Below are positions 9,101 to 18,280 of a DNA stretch of 64,000 bases, piece after piece. The number at the start of each line of letters is the position of its first letter. Within the stretch, counting starts at the first letter, position 1. Below the pieces are notes generated by a model. That model searched no databases, was not told the origin of the DNA, and saw only the letters and a list, made by a program, of their open reading frames with translations. The stretch is from Thermococcus sp. 21S7. Lineage in GTDB: Archaea; Methanobacteriota_B; Thermococci; Thermococcales; Thermococcaceae. The position numbers and the translations under genes were made by a program. The stretch spans positions 1 through 64,000 of the forward strand of contig NZ_SNUT01000001.1 in assembly GCF_012027615.1 (NCBI RefSeq), read 5' to 3'.

Positions 9101-12100
9101 CGTCGTGAAGACGGAGGAGAACGTTGAGACCTCCACCTACACGAACTCTGAAATAGGAGAAGGAGAACACAGCGTTAGGGCCGTCGTCGAGAACCCAAAC
9201 GGCTCGGTGAGTCAGTTCTGGGCGTGGTACGTCTACCCGAGACCGAGCCTCGCCGTGAGCTTCGTGGAGCCGACGCCCGAGAACGGGGCGATGCTCAACG
9301 TGAGGAGGGTCATCATCAACGTCAGCTCCTCGCTCGACCTCGACGATGCTGTCCTTGAGTGGAACGGCGTCAACGAGAGCATGAGCGGTTCGGGAAGAAG
9401 CTGGTGGGCGCTGAAGGAAAACCTCACGGACGGAACCTACACCTTCCGCGTTTACGGCTCGGCCGACGGGGTTAGCAACGCCACGGAAGAAAGAACGGTG
9501 GAGATAGACGCAACGGCCCCAGAGTTCATCGAGTACGGCCAGAATAGGGGCGCGGTGACCGCTGGCGGCGATGTTGAGGTCTTCGCGAGGTGGGGCGATG
9601 CCCACCTTGACGGGGCAGTTTTGGCCACGAACGCGACCTTCGTGGACGGGGCTTTCGTATGGAGCGAGGTGCCGCTCCAAATCGCCGAGGGCTGGAGCAA
9701 CGGGACGATAAGCACCGACGAAAACTTCGCCGGAAGGGTTTTCTGCTGGTACATCAGGGCGAACGACACCTTCGGGAACGAGAACGAGACGCCGGAGCTA
9801 TGCTTCAGGGTCATCGAGCCGCTGAGGATAGTTTCATTCTCGCCCGAGGCTGAGGAAATCACCCTCAGGGAAAACGAAACGACGGCATTTTCCATAGCGC
9901 TCAACCAGGTGGCAAACGTCACGTGGGCCGTCAACGGGACGATCGTTCTGGAGGAAGAGGGGAACGGCTCGACCTACACAAACTCCAGCCTCGTCATCGG
10001 CCTCTGGAACGTCAGCGTGAGGGCCAAGAACGGGAACGGCGTTGCGGAGCACTGGTGGCTGATGCGCGTGAGTCCGTCTGAAAACAAGCCCCCCGAAATC
10101 CGGTTCATTCCCCCGACACCGGAGAACGGCTCCCTCGTAGGTTCGTGTACCATGACCATCGCGGTGAACGCGAGCGAAGAGCTGGACAAAGCGGTTCTTG
10201 AGTTCGACGGAACCAACTTCACGATGGAGGGCTCGGGCAGCGTCTGGAGCCTCACCGGCAAACTCTGCTCCTCCGACGGAAAGCACTTCTTCAGGGTTTA
10301 CGGAACCGACCTCGGGAACAGCACCGGGGTGAGCGAGACCAGAGCCGTCGAGGTGGACTCAGCGCCGCCGGTCATCCGGTGGGTTCACGCCAACAACATG
10401 ACCCGCTCCGAGATAGGAATCTTCACCGCGGAGAGGCTCTCCAACGCGTCCTTTGAGATAAACGTTACCGACAAGCACCCGATGAGCTATCAGGTCTACC
10501 TCAACCCCGAGCCCGGCCATCTGGAGCTTCTGGCACGGAGAGGACGCTACAGAAGCGGCGTTCCGTTTGGGTTCCCAGTCAGAACCGACGATGTGAGAGC
10601 CGACGTTTACCGCGTGGTCGTCTACGATGCCGCCCTCAACCATGCGGAGGTTATACTCCTTGTCCGCGTCGTGGACACGAGGGCACCGGGCCCGGTTGAG
10701 AACCTTGACGTCAGCACGAACAGCTCTGGGTTCACTGCCACCTGGAGGAACCCAAGTAACGACGACTTCGAGAGGGTCGAGCTGTACCTGGATCCCAAGG
10801 AGAAGGAGAACAAAAAGGGGGAGAGGGTAATCGACTGGAACTCCTCCCGCGTCGCCAACCTGAGCGGTGAACCCGGCCAGGAAATGAGGTTCTCGATGAA
10901 CCTTGAACATGGGAGACACATCCTGTACGCGAGAACCTTCGACAGGTACGGAAACGGCGGAACTCCGGTGGAGGTTAGATTCACGGTACCCCTGCCCACG
11001 TTCGTGCTCTACTATGTCGAACCAACGCCGGGGAACGGAACGGTCCTTCCGGGCGAAGTCCAAGAGGTTACCGTGGCGGTGGCTTCGAGCGTCCAGCTGA
11101 AGGACTGTACCCTAAGCCTGAACGGAAAGAACGTCCCCATGAACGTTACCGGAACCATCTGTCGGACGAGGCTCAACATCATTCCCGGCGCCAAATACAA
11201 CTTCTCGGTTTCTGCGGTGGACGTTTACTGGCGCAGAAGGGAAACGGCGGTCAGAACGTTCTCGGTGGAGAGGATGTGTTTTGTTGAGGGCGACAGGCTC
11301 AAACTGAACCCGCCGGACGAGGCGGACTCCCTCCGCTTCCAGGTAAACTTCACGTTCGTAACTAACAGCCTCGCAAAGACATACACCTACCGCGCCTCGG
11401 TCATGGGAGTGAGCGTCGAGAATGCCTTTGAGCCCGACATCGAGGTCGTGGACTTTAAGGATGTTAAGAACGACATCGAAGGACCATTCGGAGAGAGGGT
11501 AAAAAGGTTCTACGTTGTCAAGGGCCATTTCGTCGCGGACCTCTGGGAAATCCAAGACGCGGTTCTGAAGGGAGTGGAAGAAGGAAAGCCGGTGAGTCTG
11601 GAGATAACGGCCGTGGATGACTGCGGAAAACAGATTAAAGCGACGGGAGAGCTAACTGTCTGCAAAAATTCGGAGAAACCCGACCTCGTACTAAACATGG
11701 AAGACTTCTATTACCGGGACGAGGACGTCATGATGTCAGCCGAAGTGGCCAACGGAGTTCAAATTAGAGAATTCCACTACTCCATCAACGGCGGTTCATG
11801 GGTGGAGTTCAACGGAACCGCAAACCTGACGGGCCTGCTGAGGCCGGGTGAGAACTTCGTATCGGTCAGGGCGGCAAGTGAATGCGGACTGCGGACGGGA
11901 AAGACCGTAAAAGTCTTCCTTGGACCTCCAAGCGAGGGGGACTGGATTGTAAACGACAGCGAGGAGTGCCTCGGGCACGAGTTCAGCGTCAACGGAGGGC
12001 TTGTCATACAGGAAACCGGGAACCTGACACTGCGGGGCTGCAAAGTCCACCTCAACGGCGGCGTTCAGCTGGACGGTGCGCTGGGAGTCCTCGACGGCTC

Positions 12101-15100
12101 GCTGATAGGGAACGCGAGTGAGTTCTCCGGGGAGTTCGGAAAGATGGACGTGAGGGACTCGACCGTCGAGAACATTGGTGGGGGCACATTCGCCGAGGGA
12201 ACCGCGGTCGTCAGAAACTCCGTACTTTCCGGCGAGTTCACCTTCGACTTCACGGAGCTTGACGTTGATTCCAGCAGTATCGACGGAGGCATTAAGGTGT
12301 TCGGAACCGTTGGTATCACCAACACCACGGTGACGGGCGGGAGCGGAATCACCCTCGCCGGATTTAACGAGGGCACCATCGAGAACGTCACGGTTCGGGA
12401 CTGCGCCTACGGAATCCACCTCATAAACGACAACGGAAAGGACATGACCTTCAGGAACATCCTCGTTGAGAACCCGCGCGAGGCGGGGCTTTTCATGGAG
12501 CTCTCCCCAGGTTACTGGTTTAGAGAGGGGGTTTTCACAAACCTGACTGTGATCGGGGGAGAGGTGATAATAAACGGCGGGAGCGCGACCTTCGACCGCT
12601 CAAGGATAGAGCCGGGAGACGGCTACGCCGTGCTGGCGGATGCCGCCGGAAGGAGACTGACGTTTAAGAACTCCAGCGTGGGTGGAAAGGGAATCCTAGC
12701 CAGAAAGCTCGCGATCCTCTCGCTCCAGGACAGCAACCTAACGGGGGACATCACGGGAGAGGTTGGATGGATTAAGGTTCAGGTGAGTCATGGGGCAAGG
12801 GCGTCCCTCAGAGAGGGCGCGGCAGAGAATATACACGGCAGTGTCTGGGGTGTCCTGTCCGTTGTTGACTACAAGCTCAATGGTGGAGATGCGACGGTGT
12901 TCGGGGGCGGAACGCTCCGGGTGGAGGATGAAGACGGAATCCCCGCAACAGACCCCTCGGACGGGGACGCAAGCGTTCTGAGGAACATGAGGATCGATGA
13001 GATGTCCGTGGAGAAGGAGGCCCACATCGTCGTCCTCAACGCGAGGCTTGAGAACACAACCATCGTAGCGGATTCCAAGTGGTTCCTGATACGCGGGAGC
13101 GTGGTCAACGGCAGGCTCAGCCTCAACACGGGCGACGAATCCCTGAGCGGGGGCCTTACTGAAACGCCGGCATTCGGCTCGACGACGGACTGGTACTACA
13201 CCACCGAACCGCTTCCCGAAAACTGGTACTACTCCCAGGACACGACTGGCATGACCGAAAGCGATGCCCCGTTCGTTGCCTACTCCTCGACGGTACCCAG
13301 CGGGTGGGGCTGGGGAACGATCCTCGGAGAGTTTGCCACCCTCTATCTTAAGAAAACCTTCACCGTGGAGGAGCTTCCAACTGAGGCGGTTCTCATCTAC
13401 TCCGCCGTAGGGACGGTGGAAATATACGTGAACGGGCGGAAGGTCGTCGATGATCAGAGGGTCGGCGGGATGTCGTTCAGTGGAATGAGGCTCCACGGGG
13501 TGCCGCACTCCAAGAGCGCTGACGTTGCCCCGTACCTCGTGCCAGGCAGGAACCTGATAACGGTTTGCGTAGAGCTTCCATCAACCTACCCCTACCAGTA
13601 TCTCGGGGCCTTCAGGGCTTCCCTAACCCTAAAAAGCGGCCTCTCGGCGATAACCGACAGCGTTTTGAATGGAGAGGTCAGCGGGTACGGCACGAGGGCA
13701 CTCCTCGCCAGGGACGAGGTTCACGCCAGGCTGAGCTTCGGCTACGTCTCATGGGTCACCATATCTGACTCAAGGGTTCACGGCACGGTGGATGGGGTTG
13801 GTAGGATCAGACTCCTCAACAGCGAGCTGATAGGCAACGGAAGCGGAACGGGGCTTAAGATGACCGACTACGGGGTAATATCGGTCGAAAACTCCAGGAT
13901 ACACGGCTTCGGGTACGGGATAATGGGAGCGAGTAAGGTAAACGTGACGGAAAGTGAAATCTACGACAACGACGTCGGAATCCGTCTGCGGAGCGCGAAG
14001 ATTCTCGTCAAGGACTCGTACGTCAGGGACAACGGCGTTGGCATAGAGGTCTGCAACATCACAGGCAGGATAGAGAACAACGTGATTTACGGAAACGGCG
14101 TCGGGATAGCAGTGAACGCCGGCGAGAACATCTACATGAGGGTCAACAGGCTCTCCATGACTCACGATACTGTGGTTGGGAACTCGCTTGGAATTCGCTT
14201 CGATGGAAACTACAGCTCCGGCTACGTGAGCGTCACCGAGAGTCTGATACAGAACAACGACCTCGGCCTGCTCCTCAACTCTACGCTGACGCCGGAGGTG
14301 CGCTTGGACTCGCTGGTGAACTACAGGGACGTGCTGATAGAGAGTCGCTTCTCCCCGACACTCCGGGACATAGACTGGGGAGGGACGGAACCGGTAATGG
14401 TGCTCAGCTATCCCGAGGGGTTCATGTACACGTACGACGGTGAAGTCAGGGATGACTACGACATCCTCGCAAGGAACTGGAAGCCGGTAATCCTCCTCAA
14501 CTCCACGGAAATCGGGGAGGACTGGGGCTCCAGCCTGCTCTCGGCATCACTGAGGGTGTACCCCCTCGAAAACGGCTCAGTCAAGGGCGTTGTGACCCTC
14601 GCAGGGAGGGCCGTATCGAGGGACGGCCTCTCGAAGGTCGTCTATTCTCTGGAGCGGAAAGGACGGGTGGAGACCCTCACGGAGGTGAACGTCGGCTCTG
14701 AAACCTACGACAACTACGTGCTCCTCGACACACAGGGGATGAACCTGACAGGCCAGGGGGTGCTGAGGTTTACGGCGGTCGATTCCACAGGCAAAACCCT
14801 CACTGGCGCCGTGAGCGTGTACTTCGCCAACGCGGAGATCGTGATAGAGAACGTGAGCGTCGATAACGCCACCAACATCTACAGCCTCTACCAGGTTAGC
14901 TACGAGTCCAGTGATACGAGTTCCTGGGACACGAGCCTAAACAGGGGCAGATACGCCAACGTCACCGTCGTGCTGAGGAACACCGGGCTGATAAACGGAA
15001 GTGCGAGGGTTGTGCTCGACCTGCCGGAGTACGTCGAGAGACACACTGGAAGGATCGAGGGCCTCGCCTACCTGCCGCCCAACGGCTCGCTGGCCCTGGA

Positions 15101-18100
15101 GTTCCCGGTGCCGATAGTGGAGTACGACATGGGGACCCTGACGTGGGACGTTCTGCCCGATGAACTCCCGGACGTGGGTAGATTCACGGCGTGGGTCAGG
15201 CTCTACGACGCGGACAACGTGCTGAGGGAAGAGATACCGGTTAAGGTGGGCTTCACCCTCGGGCCGGTTTTCGAAATAACCTACTACACCATGTACCCGT
15301 ACTCCAGGGCGTACTGCGAGAGCTACCCGAACTTCTGCCACAACAGCCCGCCCTACGACGGGGACGGCGACGATACGGTTGAGGCAGCAGAGAGTCACCA
15401 CTTCGACCTGGGCTATGAGAACGTCGGGGACGAAGACGCAAACGTAACCAAGATAATGTTCAAAGAAAACATTCCCGAGAGGGATAAGGGAACAAAGGCC
15501 CTCAAGAGCCACAGTACGGAGATATACCCAGACCCGCTATACCTCACCCACCGCCGTTCTTATCCCCTCTGTACCGCCCTAATTGATGTCAGCCAAGGCT
15601 CCTTCAACCTGCTCGGAAGCGCCCCGGTTGGGGTTGGGAAGATGGGAATGGACCTCTTCATAGGATGGTGGCTGGATCTGCCGCCCGAGGTGATACCACC
15701 AGTCAACTTCACCGGACAGTACCTCACCAACGCCTGGTTCTTCTACACCGGCGAGGATGGGAGGAGCTACTACACCCCAAGCCTGAACTACAAAAAACAG
15801 CCTGTGAAAGCTCTGAACAAGACGTTCGTGCCCCAGACGGTGAAAATGAATCCAATAGACCTCAACGTGATGGCAGTCAAGGATGGAAGGACCTATGTCA
15901 CCATGCACAACACCAACGGGAACGTGTACTACGACTACTTCGTCCAGGGCTCCTACGGGCCCGGCGAGGGCTTCCGGTGGTACCACTTCATGCCGCCGGA
16001 CTTCACCATGAAGGCGATAGCGGATAACAGCCTCCAGCCCAGCAAGACGATACCCCACTACAGAATCATGGTCGGTTTCAGGCCCTCGATGACGGGGAAC
16101 CTGCTCAAGTGGTTCGCGTCCACGCTGAACGCCGTTCTCGGAGTGCTCGGCATTGACGTTCCGGCGGAGACCCTCACGCTCGCCCTCGCGCACACACTGA
16201 TCAAGGTGGTGAACCTGGCCGAGACCATAGACTTCCAGACGGATTCCGAGAGCTTCGAGTCGATAAACGCCAGCGCCCGCAGGAGCGAGGTAGACGCTGC
16301 CCTTATAGCCAGCAACGAGACGGTGATAGCGCCGGTGGGCATAGACACCTTCGCCAGGCTGGAGGAGAACTACGGCATGGACAGGGAGTACTACGTCAAC
16401 CTGGAGAACCTGGACGAACTGCCCGTGTCACAGCAGGCTCAGGTGGCCGGGAAGTTCGCAAAGGCGATAGCGCTGGACGAGGACCTTCAGATACTCCTCC
16501 TGGAGACGATAATAGAGGTAAGCGACATGGACCTCTACTACAACCTTGCCAAAATAGCGAAGGGCGTGTACAGCGAAAACCCAGAAGAGATAACCGGCGC
16601 CGGCGGAGCAATAGGCATGGCCGCGCTGAAGAAGGCTTTGAAGGAGGCCGCCAAGGAAGCAGTGCTTGAGGAAGTGAAGAAGACGAGCTACTACAAGAGC
16701 CTGACCCCGGAGGAGCAGAAAGCATACAAGGACAAGGTCGGCAAGGGCATCGGGGCGGTGATAGCGTACTCCTTTGACATGTCCCAGTTCGTGACCTACG
16801 TAGTCCTCGCGCCCATCCCGGGAATCAAAACGATATACGTTCTAGACCCGCCGGGCAACTTCACCGTGCACCCTGAAGAATCCAACGTGACGGTGCTGGG
16901 AGGAGGGGCCGTTGGAGTCGGCAGGGGAAGCGTCTCGCTCTCCCTGGGAGATGTGGACGTTTACCGGGCCGCCTACGTCGCCTCGACCGAGAGCCTGCCG
17001 ATAGGTGCACTCTTCAACGGAACCCTGCTCTGGATGAGGACCAGTGTGGAAGGCAGGAGAAACGGCGAGATGGTCGGGAACGTGACGATAACCATGAGGC
17101 CAACTGCCGAGAGTGCAGGCCACCTCCTGGCGGCGTTCCGGGATGATAGCATGGTGGAGACACTCCTCGGGGGCTACTTCGCCGAGAAACCACTCTGGAA
17201 CGTTTCCATGGACGGGGGCACGGTCATCATCACCGCCTCCGGAATCCTGAACGCCCAGCCGTACGAGGAGGAAACAAGCATCGAGGTCTTCACGAACGCG
17301 AACGTAACCCTCGCCAACGTAACCCGCGTCGGCCGCTACGGAAACGTCATCGAGATAATGCCCTCCTTCGTCCCCCTAAACTTAACCGAATTCAACGTAA
17401 CCGGAAACGCTTCGGTGGGGGTTTCGGAGGACGTCATAACCGTCGTCAGGGGCAGGGTTGGAACCCCGGAAATCGATGCGGCGCCGCTGAAGCTCAATCG
17501 GGGAGAGCGGATAACCCTAACCGTCCCCGCGGAATGCGCCGTTGAATGGAGGTTCGACGGAGAAACCGGACGGGGCATCTTCGTCCCAACAGAGGGGGCC
17601 GAACCCGGGAACCACACGCTCGAAGTCACCTGCCTCATAGGAAACCTCAGCGCGTCGAGGAACTTCACCGTTGAGATAGCCCGGCCACAGGCGGTCGTGA
17701 GAAAGACCTCCGGGGCCCTCGTGGAGGGGTCGGGATTCGTCGTGCTTGAGTTCGGAACCGACCTCCAGATGATTTCCCTCGTCGCTCCGGAGGAGCTGAA
17801 GGGTGTCGTGGCGGTGTCGCAGAATCCAGGCGGGATGGTGGATGGCTACCTCGTGTACTCGACCTTCAACGTCACCCATCCCGGGAACTGGAGCGTGGAG
17901 AACGTCACCCTGTACTTCAGGGTGCCGAGGAAGTGGTTCGGGGAGAACAACGTCAGCCCCAAGGAACTGGTTCTCCTCCGCCGCGAGGGCGGCTGGGCAG
18001 AGTACCGGCCGGTTCTGGAGTACGGGGACGGTGAATACCTCCACTACCACGCCAGTGTCCCAGCCCTCTCGGTCTTCGCCGTTGCGGGGAAGGTCAAGGC

Positions 18101-18263
18101 GGGAGAGCAGGGGACCGAAGAAACGGAAACGATGTCTGAAAAGCCCCCGGAGACCCAAAGCACAACCCCCTCCGGAGGCGAAAGCGGAAGCAGCGCCGTT
18201 TATTACCTTGCCGGCGCCCTGCTGCTTCTGCTGGTGGCTATCTACCTCTACAGAAGGCGCTGA
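6129..18263 (+). CDS. Giant secreted, membrane-anchored multidomain surface protein
   Basis: About 4,044 residues. A signal peptide (about 30 residues, ending in VQAQ) is followed by a LamG-like beta-sandwich (about 6225-6780), Ig-like and Fn3 segments (6810-7310), a first right-handed parallel beta-helix (7330-8110), and four Ig-like modules beginning with the motif EPTPxNG (near 8430, 9265, 10110 and 11015; the third is PPTPENG). A second long beta-helix follows (11940-14330), split by a jelly-roll carbohydrate-binding-like domain (about 13170-13630). Then come a CARDB-like segment (14850-15270), an unexpected helical island (16130-16800), a PGF-pre-PGF-like domain (17680-18090), a Thr/Ser-rich linker and a C-terminal membrane helix with an RRR stop (18195-18260). 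N-glycosylation sequons are abundant. It probably projects from the S-layer for adhesion, polysaccharide binding or self/non-self contact. ATG 6129 is chosen for its ribosome binding site; an upstream in-frame TTG lacks one. Confidence 0.9.
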   Translation: MKKGTLFLIYLLISSYLNVGFVGVSHVVQAQGTYVFQDDFNDNSLDTSKWTEDVVGSGNSYTETNGEAQFVTFGHQGFENGHAFLRSSVFSVSNWSSVTFSGSWKFTDPGTAEMWFRIYDADSGKYIGVRYISWPSDKVTYDRPEGSITEYRTIPREYVAFRVVLYKDRFEYWEGGNLVKTIPTAGMGNTTSFQLVIGGWDYSSRYSHMYFDNITAEYESAAPPGEGIEVTIISPEEKVYDTATIDLNVTANKPVDEWRYSLNGGKNVTFEPNTTITAQNGENLLAVYALAGDETGMARVNFYVNASEKDKTPPGTVKNLAHEVGSNYIHWTWDNPEDEDFETALIYVDGKFEDETDEGEWWLDELSPGETHTIGILTRDYSGNVNTTWVNDTATTLTPAETVYVNESGWWYEDGKLNPSETPLQDGIENAVEGGTVVVLAGTYPESAEIDKPLTVETSENARVSGDGSEWANGRKPIFYVDSDNVTLRGFVIASSVSNIGVLVDGVENCTVENNTITITETEDSERYGIYLSYGGSNVVGNNDVSVSGFQGVGIYVYEEEGESYVHNNTVEVIGDSADGIEVFYTSARVYDNTVSIDGVSENAGYALYLYLAGDSFVDNNELTTNLSETNAWAIAVIGEFRGSLSGNLINGIQTEIVCPENCLVRGVSPGNRPAPQEGYGDVGEYLEIDADSWLHLGLYYDDSSLDGLVEDSLQIWRFSEDWTLDGTSGHHLDTNKNFVEANLTQFSVFAPLAQEENDVTPPVLTFVEPTPKDGSLIKDSRVVINVTSNENLSMATLEFDGANHTMLGSGKNWHYQMDVADGVHAFKVYGQDLAGNNGTSESRGFEVDTKAPEYSNVGQDAEGLTPGGEVHVHAFWSDPHLGSARLGTNATNGAAWEWVDETFFEGSEGWSNFTISTDGLEPGLYCWEIAGADRLGHENTTPMECFTVYAPPEIVSYSPESPVESHVGDTVEFSVTADQTVNVTWYLDGGVVKTEENVETSTYTNSEIGEGEHSVRAVVENPNGSVSQFWAWYVYPRPSLAVSFVEPTPENGAMLNVRRVIINVSSSLDLDDAVLEWNGVNESMSGSGRSWWALKENLTDGTYTFRVYGSADGVSNATEERTVEIDATAPEFIEYGQNRGAVTAGGDVEVFARWGDAHLDGAVLATNATFVDGAFVWSEVPLQIAEGWSNGTISTDENFAGRVFCWYIRANDTFGNENETPELCFRVIEPLRIVSFSPEAEEITLRENETTAFSIALNQVANVTWAVNGTIVLEEEGNGSTYTNSSLVIGLWNVSVRAKNGNGVAEHWWLMRVSPSENKPPEIRFIPPTPENGSLVGSCTMTIAVNASEELDKAVLEFDGTNFTMEGSGSVWSLTGKLCSSDGKHFFRVYGTDLGNSTGVSETRAVEVDSAPPVIRWVHANNMTRSEIGIFTAERLSNASFEINVTDKHPMSYQVYLNPEPGHLELLARRGRYRSGVPFGFPVRTDDVRADVYRVVVYDAALNHAEVILLVRVVDTRAPGPVENLDVSTNSSGFTATWRNPSNDDFERVELYLDPKEKENKKGERVIDWNSSRVANLSGEPGQEMRFSMNLEHGRHILYARTFDRYGNGGTPVEVRFTVPLPTFVLYYVEPTPGNGTVLPGEVQEVTVAVASSVQLKDCTLSLNGKNVPMNVTGTICRTRLNIIPGAKYNFSVSAVDVYWRRRETAVRTFSVERMCFVEGDRLKLNPPDEADSLRFQVNFTFVTNSLAKTYTYRASVMGVSVENAFEPDIEVVDFKDVKNDIEGPFGERVKRFYVVKGHFVADLWEIQDAVLKGVEEGKPVSLEITAVDDCGKQIKATGELTVCKNSEKPDLVLNMEDFYYRDEDVMMSAEVANGVQIREFHYSINGGSWVEFNGTANLTGLLRPGENFVSVRAASECGLRTGKTVKVFLGPPSEGDWIVNDSEECLGHEFSVNGGLVIQETGNLTLRGCKVHLNGGVQLDGALGVLDGSLIGNASEFSGEFGKMDVRDSTVENIGGGTFAEGTAVVRNSVLSGEFTFDFTELDVDSSSIDGGIKVFGTVGITNTTVTGGSGITLAGFNEGTIENVTVRDCAYGIHLINDNGKDMTFRNILVENPREAGLFMELSPGYWFREGVFTNLTVIGGEVIINGGSATFDRSRIEPGDGYAVLADAAGRRLTFKNSSVGGKGILARKLAILSLQDSNLTGDITGEVGWIKVQVSHGARASLREGAAENIHGSVWGVLSVVDYKLNGGDATVFGGGTLRVEDEDGIPATDPSDGDASVLRNMRIDEMSVEKEAHIVVLNARLENTTIVADSKWFLIRGSVVNGRLSLNTGDESLSGGLTETPAFGSTTDWYYTTEPLPENWYYSQDTTGMTESDAPFVAYSSTVPSGWGWGTILGEFATLYLKKTFTVEELPTEAVLIYSAVGTVEIYVNGRKVVDDQRVGGMSFSGMRLHGVPHSKSADVAPYLVPGRNLITVCVELPSTYPYQYLGAFRASLTLKSGLSAITDSVLNGEVSGYGTRALLARDEVHARLSFGYVSWVTISDSRVHGTVDGVGRIRLLNSELIGNGSGTGLKMTDYGVISVENSRIHGFGYGIMGASKVNVTESEIYDNDVGIRLRSAKILVKDSYVRDNGVGIEVCNITGRIENNVIYGNGVGIAVNAGENIYMRVNRLSMTHDTVVGNSLGIRFDGNYSSGYVSVTESLIQNNDLGLLLNSTLTPEVRLDSLVNYRDVLIESRFSPTLRDIDWGGTEPVMVLSYPEGFMYTYDGEVRDDYDILARNWKPVILLNSTEIGEDWGSSLLSASLRVYPLENGSVKGVVTLAGRAVSRDGLSKVVYSLERKGRVETLTEVNVGSETYDNYVLLDTQGMNLTGQGVLRFTAVDSTGKTLTGAVSVYFANAEIVIENVSVDNATNIYSLYQVSYESSDTSSWDTSLNRGRYANVTVVLRNTGLINGSARVVLDLPEYVERHTGRIEGLAYLPPNGSLALEFPVPIVEYDMGTLTWDVLPDELPDVGRFTAWVRLYDADNVLREEIPVKVGFTLGPVFEITYYTMYPYSRAYCESYPNFCHNSPPYDGDGDDTVEAAESHHFDLGYENVGDEDANVTKIMFKENIPERDKGTKALKSHSTEIYPDPLYLTHRRSYPLCTALIDVSQGSFNLLGSAPVGVGKMGMDLFIGWWLDLPPEVIPPVNFTGQYLTNAWFFYTGEDGRSYYTPSLNYKKQPVKALNKTFVPQTVKMNPIDLNVMAVKDGRTYVTMHNTNGNVYYDYFVQGSYGPGEGFRWYHFMPPDFTMKAIADNSLQPSKTIPHYRIMVGFRPSMTGNLLKWFASTLNAVLGVLGIDVPAETLTLALAHTLIKVVNLAETIDFQTDSESFESINASARRSEVDAALIASNETVIAPVGIDTFARLEENYGMDREYYVNLENLDELPVSQQAQVAGKFAKAIALDEDLQILLLETIIEVSDMDLYYNLAKIAKGVYSENPEEITGAGGAIGMAALKKALKEAAKEAVLEEVKKTSYYKSLTPEEQKAYKDKVGKGIGAVIAYSFDMSQFVTYVVLAPIPGIKTIYVLDPPGNFTVHPEESNVTVLGGGAVGVGRGSVSLSLGDVDVYRAAYVASTESLPIGALFNGTLLWMRTSVEGRRNGEMVGNVTITMRPTAESAGHLLAAFRDDSMVETLLGGYFAEKPLWNVSMDGGTVIITASGILNAQPYEEETSIEVFTNANVTLANVTRVGRYGNVIEIMPSFVPLNLTEFNVTGNASVGVSEDVITVVRGRVGTPEIDAAPLKLNRGERITLTVPAECAVEWRFDGETGRGIFVPTEGAEPGNHTLEVTCLIGNLSASRNFTVEIARPQAVVRKTSGALVEGSGFVVLEFGTDLQMISLVAPEELKGVVAVSQNPGGMVDGYLVYSTFNVTHPGNWSVENVTLYFRVPRKWFGENNVSPKELVLLRREGGWAEYRPVLEYGDGEYLHYHASVPALSVFAVAGKVKAGEQGTEETETMSEKPPETQSTTPSGGESGSSAVYYLAGALLLLLVAIYLYRRR

Positions 18264-18280
18264 GGCGCCTATTTTTCTTT
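18256..18280 (+). terminator. Hairpin plus T-run terminator, shared by convergent genes
   Basis: GGCGC (18256-18260) pairs with GCGCC (18265-18269) around a TGAG loop that contains the stop codon of the giant gene. TTTTTCTTT follows at 18272-18280. The stem also covers the last base of the convergent dihydropteroate-synthase-like gene. Confidence 0.6.

Noticed and set aside
15253-18158. Antisense frames within the giant surface gene
   Set aside because: Several open frames lie opposite this gene, but all are explained by its high-GC codon use.
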